From Melastoma dodecandrum (Eukaryota; Streptophyta; Magnoliopsida; Myrtales; Melastomataceae): a DNA stretch of 64,000 nt. The notes beneath the pieces are model-generated. The model saw only the letters and a list, made by a program, of their open reading frames with translations. It ran no database searches and had not been told where the DNA came from. The position numbers and the translations under genes were made by a program. Location of the stretch: NCBI GenBank assembly GCA_029817715.1, contig JARUPY010000533.1, forward strand, positions 392,001 through 456,000, given 5' to 3'. The stretch's first letter is position 1. Every line of letters begins with the position of its first letter. Of this stretch, positions 33,401 to 43,771 are shown piece by piece.

Positions 33401-36400
33401 AATATTATAAGTTAATCTTATAATATTATGGTAACATATCAATCGCGGATAACATTTTTCTAGTAATATTGAGTACAAGCTTGACTTGTGTGGTTTAAAA
33501 GACAAAATATTGTGCATATTTATGTATAGAACATGCATTTAAGGTGTAATTTTAAGTGATAATGCTCTCTCACTTCTCACCTCAGGATGCAACATTATTA
33601 TTGAGAAAAAGGCGCATCCTATCCATGATCACGATGACCCAATTGTAAGAGCGAAGCTTTACCAATTTCCTTATTGGGCCAGGTCTTGGAATGCTTCGGA
33701 TTAAAGTTGAGCATCCAAATCCAAATAGCGTACATTCATATTGAAAGTAAATAAAAGATAGTTAAAGAGAATAAAGTCATCAAGTGATTTATTGAGTATT
33801 GCAATGGGATAATTTGATGACCAATTGATACTCCACAAACTAATACAGGTGGTAACAAAATTGTTAAAGGCGCATAAAGGCATGCCTAAGGCGAGAGATG
33901 AGGTGAGAGATGGGAAATTGCCTTTCCCAATCTCCAAGCAAGGCGAGATCAAGAGGTGTCGCCTTTTATTGCCTTCTGGTCAGGTGAGAAGTGACCAACA
34001 AGGCGCGCCTTTTGTAATAGGCAAGCACCCCTGTGTGTCGAATGTTTGTGACAACTTGTGTAATGTAAACAATTATATGTCGTGTTGCCATGTCTTCATC
34101 CCCTCCTCCGAGCCCCTATCCCCCTCCACCCCTCCCCTCCCCTTCCTTAACGTCTTCGGCGTAGAAACATATCCCCATCCTCCTCTCCCTTACCCTTAAT
34201 GACTTGTTTTGATGGTGATTGTGTTGTTCTTCAGTGCTATCTGAACTCTTATTCTTGTTTTGTTTTCTCTGAGTGGATTCGGTGGTGTTTTTGAGAAGTC
34301 CGCATGTAATGTGCTCTAATTTGTTGGTTGGTGTTTTGCCTTTTCCGAAAGACTCGCAAGGGAAGTATTGTATTGTTAATCGCTTGATTGATACATTTGA
34401 TATGATGCTTGTGAGGAATGGTGTGTTTTTACATAAGGTTTGTTGAGTTTTAAATCACATGCGACGCGTCTTATTCAAAAGGCGTTCAAAAGGTGAGTGC
34501 CTCTCGCCTCAGGCGGGCGAGCCCTTATCGGCTCGCTTTGCTTTTCCCCTTAACAACTAGGGTGGTAGATAATATATTTGATAGTAAAAATGATAATGTA
34601 AGGACAAGTTTCTTCAAATGTGAACATTAATAACATAATATTCGGTCGTAATTTTTTGTCATTGACTAAAAAATATGGTACATTATCAGATTTGTGTAAA
34701 ATTAATAAAATTTCAAATGCTAAATATAGTCATACTTTTGTCTTGTGTCACATATTGTAATTATAGTTCGTATAATAGTCAAAATAAAACTATTAAATGG
34801 GTATAACTATAATATTTTTAAATATTTAAATTGAGTTCCATAAATTTATACTTTTGCTCATTGTTTTTGGATGTACAATATTTTTGGGATGTTTAGGCTA
34901 ATAAATCTTATAGAATTTAATTAGTTTGATAATTATATCATTTATAATATTGTACAGAAATTAGGTATTTTAACAGTAGAGGAAATTTGTCCCTCATTGA
35001 CGATCATCACTACAAAATGCTTCATGATTTTACCTTGATTCATCATTAACTAATTTTAGAAACTATAACATAATTGATGTAGTAATATGGTAGTCATGCT
35101 AATTATCACCAACATAGCAGTATTTATGAATAGTGATCTTGAAATAAGTTATAAATATTATCATTCTTCTAACTTTTAGTCTTGCTCAACAAAACTCGTC
35201 TAGAAATAATTGCCCTAATCCCCAATGTTATATGTAACAAATTTCTTTTCTTGCACAAGTGACATCAAAACATCTAATATCCCAACTTATTTGTTGTGGA
35301 CTTTTTTTTATTTTACACACATCATGGTAAAATTTTTTAATTATTTTTATTATTATATTAGAAATATTTGCTTTCTTATACTATTTATAAATATAAAAAT
35401 CATAGCAAATAATTAAAAAATACATTTCATTTGTTTTGTGTTTCTTTGTTGTGAGTTTTTTTTTTTTCCTTATCAATAGTAATGTTTCTTTGATGCGATG
35501 ATTTAAAAAATATACATAAATGATATTTTTTTATATAAATTTTATGATTTTATATTGCATTTATCGACAAGTTAAGTTGGGCAAATATCACCTCTTCAAC
35601 TTCACTAAAATCTTGAGCTTAAACTTTCGAACTTCTTTAATCTTACAATATATTTAAACGGAGATATATTAACAAGGATTTTATGCCAACTCCAAACTTC
35701 ACGGGTCTTCGTCTCCTTGTAGCATTACTTTCCTAACGACTCTGTGAATCTACAGCTTTTGATTTTACACGGACAACTTTAATGGTGTTTTATACCAACT
35801 CTAGTCAAGTTATTATTCCTTCACCTACCTCTTCCAAATTTATAACTCCTTTTATATATTGCTTAATTATCGTCGATCAAGGAATTTATAACTCCTTCCA
35901 TATATCGGTTCGTTATTGAATTCGATCAAGGAAAAATGATTCCCCAACCTCCACATTAACCACACAAGCTCCCACAATATCCTCAAATGTCTGGATAGTC
36001 ATGTCAAACTAACCATTTGTATGAATTACAAACTATTACCTAATGCATTTTATAGATGCCTTCACATGTAGCAAAACGTGTCACTTCACAAAACGTACTA
36101 TTTCCTTATATGTCTCTTTCACGAGATTTAACCGAGAGATATTCAACATATAATTTGAAAGTAATATGTTTCTTTCTTAAAAAGCACAATCATAAAAATT
36201 AACCGAGATAATGACTAATGTGTGCATTACAGCTTTCTGGTTTTATGTTAGTCGACTGCCTAACAAGATTGGCTTGTGTCCTAGCCTTTTAGAAAAGTGA
36301 AAATACCATGCAATAAAATAAAAACGTGAAGAACTCCGTTAATACCAGAAGGATATGAGCAGGGCTTAAGGAGTTGAGATAACATAAAAGTATGGGAAAT

Positions 36401-37483
36401 CGCAATCTAAAAAGGGTACTTTAGTTATGCATTGACACACGTGATAACTGTTGCCGCAGCATCATCGAATTCAAAATAAATATGGGAGGACGGGCTACAA
36501 ACTAAGCAAAAGAGTCTTCTTCTTAATCTTGACAAGGATGCTCAGTCAATTTGACTATCTCAATGTTCTTGTATATTCAGGATCCTAGATCCATTCATTC
36601 TTCAATGGTGATTAAGACCAATTTCAAGTCAATAAATATAAATGACTCAGGAACTTGGTGTGTTATTAGCCCTACTCCCCAACAAGTTTTCATCTAATCA
36701 ATAAAAAGTGCTAGATCAAGGAAACCAATATCCCTAAGCCTGAAAGTCTTATGGTTAATCTGTTACTTAATTCGCCGGAATTAAACAACTCAGGGCCAAC
36801 TTAGCCAATTATATTATGAACTAATATTAATAGTGATAATTACAACAGAAGGGCCAACTTGCACCTTAACAATCCTGACACCGGATTTGACAGACTACTT
36901 GCATGGCAACAAACAGTGAGTGCTACGAAACCCGCCACGCACACAAACACAAACACGAAATCAACCATCCACATGGCCACGCACGGACGACGATCGAGAT
37001 AGCCCAGGCGAGACCCCCTCGAAATACAAAATTAACAGTACCAAGAAATATCAAGGGCGACAGACAGGCTCAAAGTCCAGTGGCTCCATGGCAAAAGGAT
37101 ATAGGCTCTAGTTAGGATGCCTAGGCACAGGGGGGCACATCAACAACCCAAGGAATTCATCCCCAATCACACGATTTCATAGGAAGAAAAACAAAAAGGA
37201 AATTTATTAAAAAAAAATCAAGTATAAAAATGGGAACTCGGCAGGGGGAGGGGGGGCAGCAGAAAGTCCGAGGAAGAGGAGACCCTGACCTGTCGCCGCT
37301 GCAGAAGTGGTAGAGCTTCCCGCGGCTAGTGAAGACGATGAGAGCGACCTCGACGTCGCAGAGGACGGACAGCTCCTTGGCTTTCTTGATCAGGCCGGAC
37401 CTGCGCTTGGAGAAGGTCACCTGACGGCTGATCTTGTCGGAGATCCTCTTGATTTCGACCCTCCTCCGCCCCATTCCGGCCAT
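30458..37483 (-). CDS. FLC: FLOWERING LOCUS C-like MADS-box transcription factor (MIKC type)
   Basis: Seven coding exons on the minus strand: 37290-37483, 33093-33168, 32536-32597, 32369-32468, 31756-31836 (or 31756-31884), 30570-30614 and 30458-30475. They give 191 or 207 residues, with phases matching at every join. The MADS domain ([40 protein letters not shown]) ends in HFCSGD, the FLC-clade signature. Exon 1 from the second ATG (37474) is 185 nt and exons 3 and 4 are 62 and 100 nt, the canonical MIKC sizes. The K domain includes [20 protein letters not shown] proteins repress flowering and are vernalization targets in several lineages. Intron 1 is about 4.1 kb, as in FLC genes where it carries regulatory sequence. 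The last exon (NNPPQ, stop) is inferred. Reading through exon 6 instead gives another tail. Confidence 0.85.
33845..34560. mobile_element. Probable non-autonomous DNA transposon in FLC-like intron 1
   Basis: A G+C-richer island in very AT-rich intron sequence. Its left end (TTGTTAAAGGCGCATAAAGG, then AAGGCGAGAGATGAGGTGAG) and right end (CTCTCGCCTCAGGCGGGCGA, then CCCCTTAACAAC) are related in inverse orientation. Inner sequence has AAGGCGCGCCTT-type palindromes and no transposase. The ends are approximate and no target-site duplication was identified. Confidence 0.5.
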
Positions 37484-37541
37484 CTACTCCTCCGGACGAA
37501 TTTCTCCCTCGATCGCATTCTCCAATCGGTATCCCCACTGC

Positions 37542-37551
37542 CTAAATATAG
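37542..37551 (-). promoter_or_regulatory. TATA-like / CArG-like element before FLC-like
   Basis: CTAAATATAG is palindromic. On the minus strand it reads CTATATTTAG about 60 bp upstream of the first FLC-like ATG. Its position suits a TATA box with a short leader. The same ten bases also fit the CTA(A/T)4TAG type of MADS-binding site, so autoregulation or SEP binding is possible but unproven. Confidence 0.45.
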
Positions 37552-38000
37552 TCCCTCCCTCCCTGGCTGATTAACCCCCAAAGGTTTCCCATTCCTAAAC
37601 CCCCTTCATTAAATTTAATAAAATGTTCCAAAACCCCGAGGAGGGGGGGACCGGAAGCACAAACGACAAGACGTGTGCGAATAAATACGAGGACGACGGA
37701 GGAAAAAGCCCACCCCCCCACCCTATAATTTGTTTAATTTCGTTTGGTTTCTTTTCCATAAGTCGAAGTCGGTCTGTTTTCCCAATTCGGATTCGCATCC
37801 AGCTGCAGACACGTGTCCAGGCCATGTCGTGTCACATCACCCTCGTTCCCTTGTTCCCTTTTCTTTGTTGTTGCAAGTATTTTAAGGAGGTTTGCTCCTT
37901 TGTTTTTTGAAAAAAAAATATCAAATACGGTAATAATTTTGAAATTTCTTAGTTTATGACTCTTAACTCTACTTGAACTAACGAGTTTACCCTATGAAAG

Positions 38001-38720
38001 AATCCGTTACTTTAAGTAGCAATTTCCTTAGTTTTAATTAAAATCGCTACTTGATGTTCCATATACATAACTTAGCATGAAATCGCTGCTTCAAGTAGCG
38101 AGGTTATAAGCCATGAAGCAAATCGTTACTTGAAATAACGATTTCTCACAAATAATTTCGGAGCGACATATATTATGTGGAAACTCGCTACTTGAAGTAA
38201 CGAACTTCCTTCTTGTAAAAATAATTAGGCAAATAAATTTGGAAGGAAAATTATGAAGAAGAAAGTCGTTATTTTCTTTTGTTAAAATAATGGGCAAATA
38301 AAATTGAAAGAAAAATATAAGAGTGATATTGTATGAAGACTTCATATTTCCTTCTTGGATATTTAAATTAAGTACTCTTAGATTTTTTCCTTCCAAATTA
38401 ATTTGTCTTTTTATTTTTACTATAAAGAAATCGCTACTTAAGGGCTTAAAGAAGTCGTAGCAAGTTTTCACATAAAGGGAAAATTTCACACTTAGTTTAA
38501 ATTTTGGAAGGGAGGCCTCTATGTGGGAAGTCTCTACTCCAAGTAACGATTTCTTCGTGACTTGGGATCTCGCTGTTTGAAGTAGGGATTTTATGAGAAA
38601 TTTTATATATGGGCATCAATTCGCTACTTCGAGTAGCGATTTTGGTTAAAGCTAAAGAAATCTCTACTTGAAGTAGTGAATTCCTTCGTGAACCAAACTC
38701 GTTACTTCAAGTAACGAGGC
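38001..38720. repeat. Array of imperfect CGCTACTTGAAGTAGCG palindromes
   Basis: About a dozen copies or half copies of a 17-bp near-palindrome, CGCTACTT-GAAGTAGCG with C/G centre variants, usually flanked by AAAT before and ATTTC after. Clear units lie at 38084-38100, 38124-38140, 38186-38202, 38571-38587, 38622-38638, 38662-38678 and 38700-38716. Partial or half units lie at 38005-38022, 38045-38054, 38432-38441 and 38532-38548. Units alternate between CGCTACTT and CGTTACTT versions. Each can fold into a short hairpin, and many pairs can form longer stems. Confidence 0.85.
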
Positions 38721-39652
38721 CTTAAATCAGAAAATTCCAAACTTTCCGTCGTATTTGACAATTATTTTTTAGAACTAACCTACGGATCAACAAACCTCAT
38801 GTTTTAAGATTGGAACGTTTTAACTCACCGGGAGTATCATGGAGGCTGTTTCGCTGGAAATAAAATCAACAGCGCAGCGTTATCCTTTTCCCTTTTTTCA
38901 TACATTTAATGATACCTACGAGTTTACGATCGTAGTTTATGTCTTAACCTTAAATATTCCGGTATCGGTTAACATATTTTTGGCCCCCTAGAGTTAGTAG
39001 TTTGATTTTTTTTTTTTTTTTTTTTTTTTACATTTGGGTTATTTTCAATGCTATAATGCCACATTCCGGAGACTGAGCATTCGAGTAAAAAATTGTTATG
39101 GGACCAAACAAAATTCTATATTTTTTTTATTTCAGTAAATACAATGTTTTTTTTTATTGCTTTCTAACTAAGTGAATAATTGAACCCGCGAATTAATTAA
39201 CCTGAGCGAGCAAAACGTTCAATATTTTTTTAAAAGACAAATTTAAGAAAATATACATGAATATAATATTGAATTGATGTATATTATCTTCCAACACAGG
39301 ATGAAGAATTGAGGTGGGGTCATTGAATTTATGATATTACAGACTTGCGACTTTTTTGGGCGGAATTTATCTTGATTCCGATATATAATTTCAAATTGCA
39401 TGTCTCTTCAAGAAAATAAATAAAATAAAATGAGTGGTTTGGTGTGGAGGAGGAGGACCCGCACTTCCTCGTGGGCCTGAACAGCTGTCTCGGCGGTCTA
39501 AGGCCTCATGGCTTCATGAAGGCCCACTATGAAGCCCAATTAATCCAACACCGCTTGGTTGCGGCGTTTCTAATTGTACGTCCCCTCCTCTCTTTTTTTT
39601 TTTTTATCCCATTTATTTGTCTTTTTTCCCTTTGAAAGATGCGACGTTATTC

Positions 39653-39700
39653 AGATGGAGATGGAGATGGAGATGGAGATAGAGATAGAGATAGAGATGG
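39653..39700. repeat. (GGAGAT)n / (AGAGAT)n hexanucleotide repeat
   Basis: Four GGAGAT-type units followed by about three AGAGAT units in tandem. A simple-sequence repeat, likely variable in length between individuals. It lies about 0.5 kb downstream of the SEP3 stop. Confidence 0.9.
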
Positions 39701-40211
39701 GTTCATCCATCCATCCTTCCCACCCCCCCCTCCCTATCCTCTGAACGCATTTATTCCTCTAACACATACATACATACATATATTCGATTTCCAGGCTTTA
39801 TTTCATCTCCTTTCTATCACTTCGGCCGACCTTATTGTGAGACATTTCCTTGGGGGAAAAGTCCCATAGAGATTGTCTGTCCCTCGGACAAAACCCCCAC
39901 CCCACTACAACCACTTGCATCAAGTTTGTCTCAATCAATATGATGGGGACTTGTGAGAATCTAGAGGAACATTTTTTTTGTTTTTTATGTATTGGGACCT
40001 TGTTCCATCGATGGACCTAGAATAAGGTAAATCCCTTAACCGATACTTTTGTCCATAAGTAATAAGGTCAAGGAATGATATGGTGATGGCAGGGAGGGGA
40101 GTCCACAGACAAAAAGACCACACATGCTCCCCCAAAATACACTTCCCAGTTCCAAGACAATGTCCAAAAGTCACCTACCACCACGGATACGAAAATCCAT
40201 GCTGTGGCGAA

Positions 40212-43200
40212 TTAAACCCGGTCCGTCCAGGGCAACCAACCCGGCATGTAATTACTCGAGCTCGGACCGGCAGGGACTGCGGATAACTGGTCCGGCTGAT
40301 ATCTGCGGCAAGCATCACCAGGGGTTTATTTATTTTTTACACCTCTAGCAGCCATTGTCTGTGCTCAGCCAATGGCTGAGGGATACACAACATGGGGGAA
40401 TGGACGGGGGGGTATTGAGAGTCGTCTCTTACCCTATGTTTAAAGTGGGCTCACATCCAAGAGGTTGGTAGAAATCATCATTGCAGGGCGGACCAGGTGG
40501 TCGGCCGAAACCCAACTCCTCAGCACCTGGCGGATATAGCTGAAGTCCATTGGCTTGGTATCCCTCCATCAGCTGCACATTATCAGACCCACAAAAGATT
40601 TCTCCAGTTAATTCCCACAGTTTTCCTGGTTAAAAACTACAAAAGTTGTTAGCATGTGTTAAAAGAGTAGGATTGAGCGTCTGTTACCCGCTGCCTCAGG
40701 ACCTTGTTTGCTTCGTTGAGCGAATGTTCCTTCAGGAGACATCAGCAGCATCGTTGCTCAGGGCTTATTATCAATAGTGTAAAAAAAAAAAAAAGGAAAG
40801 CGGCAGATCTTGATTTCCAGGTACATGGAACGGGCTGCGAGAGAGTTTGGTACCTTGTGTTGGAGATCGGTCAGTTGATCCACCATGTAATGAGTCTGCA
40901 AAATGGGAAAGCATAACTGGTCGTTGACATCCCAGGTGTACGTTGCAGTTTCGACCATAACATCGCTACTTTGCTCATCCAGGACACCCTGCTAATGTTT
41001 CTATCAAACTTGTCCCAGACAGTATTTTTAAACCGACCCCAAACAGAATACATTATGAGAGTAGTTAACATTTTTTCGACTTTCGAATCAATGTGGCGTG
41101 TTGTGTAGTTGATAAGTGGAGATGAACCTGAAAGGGAAACCCTTACCCTTGTTGATCTGATCTGCTTCAGGGATGCATCCAGCTGCCTCTCCAGGGACTC
41201 AAGCTCATGGCTGCTTAGAGTACCAAGTTCTTCTCCGAGAAGGTTCCTGCATCATCCAAAACTTGCGACCATTAAATAGTTGCATAAGTGGACAGCTAAA
41301 AGTCGAAACGAGCTCTGGAAACATTATGCCTTTGGGTTCGCAGTAGCGCATCATAGCTAGCCTTGAGTTTCAGATATTCCTGCTGGCAGCTCAACTCCTG
41401 CATGCAAAACAATTCATCATGCATCATGTCTATACAACCAACCACACTGCTATATTTTACGACCAGCATGAGTTTGTACCAAACAACCTCGTCTTCAACG
41501 GCCGGTCCGCGAAGAATTCAAACTTTGGCAACGTTAATGTATTAAATAAAAGGAGTACCTTGAACACTCTTCAGCAAATATAGTAGCATATGCTGCTTTT
41601 TCAGACAATCAAGAACCGAGATTTAAACAAATATTCCACTAGTAATGAAATGAAGTGCAAACGAGCAGTATTTTTTGAGTTTGTAGACATATAAAATCCC
41701 GAAAATCCTTTACTTCATCACTCCATCTCGTCATAAATAAAAATCCAATAACACCATCCAATTTTACGAATAAAAATGTATTATTACCAGGCATCAACCA
41801 CAGCATAACGTAGTTATTATCACACACCTAGAAGTAGGTGCCTCAATTTAATACACAACCAAGCATTAACAGTAAACCTAAGCACCTTATGCATATAAAT
41901 AACTTGCTAGTATTTTAGTGGGTTTTTTTCTATAGGGCAGGATGGGAAGACAAACAAAGAGAAGTAAACATTTACCAACAAAACCATTCAAGATTACCAG
42001 CGATTCTTGAGCAGAGATGCGGGGCTCAAGTGCTCCACAGTTGGTCTTCTCATATCTCTCCAATGTCTTGAGCATGCTGCACAGTTTAGTGAATGAAAAC
42101 CCAAATTGAAGAAAAAAATAAACAGGATGACTACATAAATGGAGAAGACTTCTCCAGGGGAAGTGATTTAAGCGAAAGATGTATAAAGGGTTAGAAAGTC
42201 TTTTCGGCTTGAAGAAACTTAAGGGATGAGAAGCCATGGTGCGGTGATGATGAAGTCTGGGTTTCCTTCAGAAATTTCAAGATCCATAAAAAGGTCTAAG
42301 CACCCATTTTGGGTTTTCACCATATATAAATCACCCCCACTAAAATACAAAAAGGAAGTCTCAGGAATCAAATCTTTTGTCAACTTTCTTACAGTAGTCA
42401 GTTCAAAGCAGGGTCCGAAGAGATAAGAAGCCTTTCAATAAATTAACTTCAACCATTGCTGGGTTGCTAGGGATTTTTCAGAGTGAGTAAACCATGATTT
42501 GTCCGAAGGAAGTGGTGATCAACCCAATGGACAAACAGATAGCTGAGAGAAAAAAAGTTACTTACTACAAACCATCCGAATTGAATACTAGGAGGCAAAA
42601 ACGGCGTCGTATTCAGACGACATCCTCCCAAATCCACCGCAATAATTGCCAAGACAGAATAAGAAAGCAAAACCTAGTCCTCCCCCACCCTATTTGGGGA
42701 CCATTAAAGAACCCTAGAAATAAAATCAGATCTCAAAGACGTCCTCAATCCAAAAAAGATGACGCGAAAGATCAATAAGCGTACGAAAGGAATAGGAGAA
42801 GAGGTTTGATATTAAGCCCACCGGTTCATGAGAAGAACCCCCCCGCCTGGGTTACAAAGCCCAGATAAATGGAATTTCCTATCAAAAATTCATCGGCAGG
42901 GGTTAAACTCAAAACAAAAAGGAGGGATCTTTCTCACCGTCATATTGACTTTTGGTCAAGGTGGATAAGGAAAGATCGAAACTTCGGCCTAATGAACAAA
43001 ATCTGAGGACTGATCTGATCTGGGTTTGAAGCTGTGTTTCTTTCTTTCATGAGGGCTTTTTTATTTTGGTGGGGGGCGGGGGTGGTGGGGGGAAGGATCT
43101 AAACAGAAGAAGGGGGAGGAGGAAGAAGAGGCAAATGAGCAAAGAAAGAAGAACACTCCACCAAAAAGCTTTTCTTTAGCTAAAACTCTGGTGACCAAAG

Positions 43201-43771
43201 AAGCTTTTCAGTTTTCAAACCCCCCCACCCCCCCCCCCCCTCCCCGAAACAGCAAGACAGACATCGCCCCTAACTCTAACTCACTCCTTCAGGACTAACC
43301 AAATATCACCCGACCCTTCCCCCGGGGCCTAAGTTATTTACACAGAAATGGGAAGAAAAGATAAAAGAAGAGGCTGGTGACGAAAGGGTGAAAAATTCCC
43401 AGAAAAGGGAGAAAGCAAAGGCAGCTGGATCAAAGAGGTTGATGCAGTCTAATTCCGTGGTACCCCAAACTTAAGGATTCCAGAAAAAGCTTAAGCAGTT
43501 GTTGGGGGGTTTTAGGGGGGTGGAGAAGCAAACAAGGTCGAAATAAATGAGTTAAAGGGATTAGGAAAGGGGAAGGAGAGGGAGACCTTGAGCTGCTGCA
43601 GAACTCGTACAGCTTTCCTCTATTGGAGAAGATGATGAGGGCAACCTCGGCATCGCAAAGGACGGACAGCTCGTAAGCTTTCTTCAAAAGCCCATTCCTC
43701 CTCTTCGCAAAGGTCACCTGCCTGTTTATCTTGTTCTCTATTCTCTTCAACTCCACTCTCCCCCTCCCCAT
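40212..43771 (-). CDS. SEP3: SEPALLATA3-like MADS-box transcription factor (MIKC type)
   Basis: Eight coding exons on the minus strand: 43587-43771, 41998-42076, 41330-41397, 41147-41246, 40854-40895, 40688-40729, 40433-40572 and 40212-40302. They total 747 nt (248 residues) with canonical MIKC exon sizes (185, 79, 68, 100, 42, 42). The MADS domain begins [20 protein letters not shown] and ends YEFCSSS. The I and K regions include [18 protein letters not shown] and [20 protein letters not shown]. The C terminus carries the SEP motifs [19 protein letters not shown] and [12 protein letters not shown]3 is the 'glue' of floral quartets, forming tetramers with B, C and A/E proteins in the nucleus. 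The third intron appears to start with GC (AAAG|GCATAA) instead of GT. All other introns are GT-AG. FLC-like follows on the same strand. Confidence 0.96.

Larger units (their letters stand above)
37552..40211. other. SEP3-FLC intergenic region
   Basis: About 2.7 kb separating the 3' end of SEP3 from the FLC-like start, and the likely FLC-like promoter. It holds the palindrome array (38001-38720), a long T run at 39008-39029 and a hexanucleotide repeat (39653-39700). No coding exon is supported. Confidence 0.6.
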
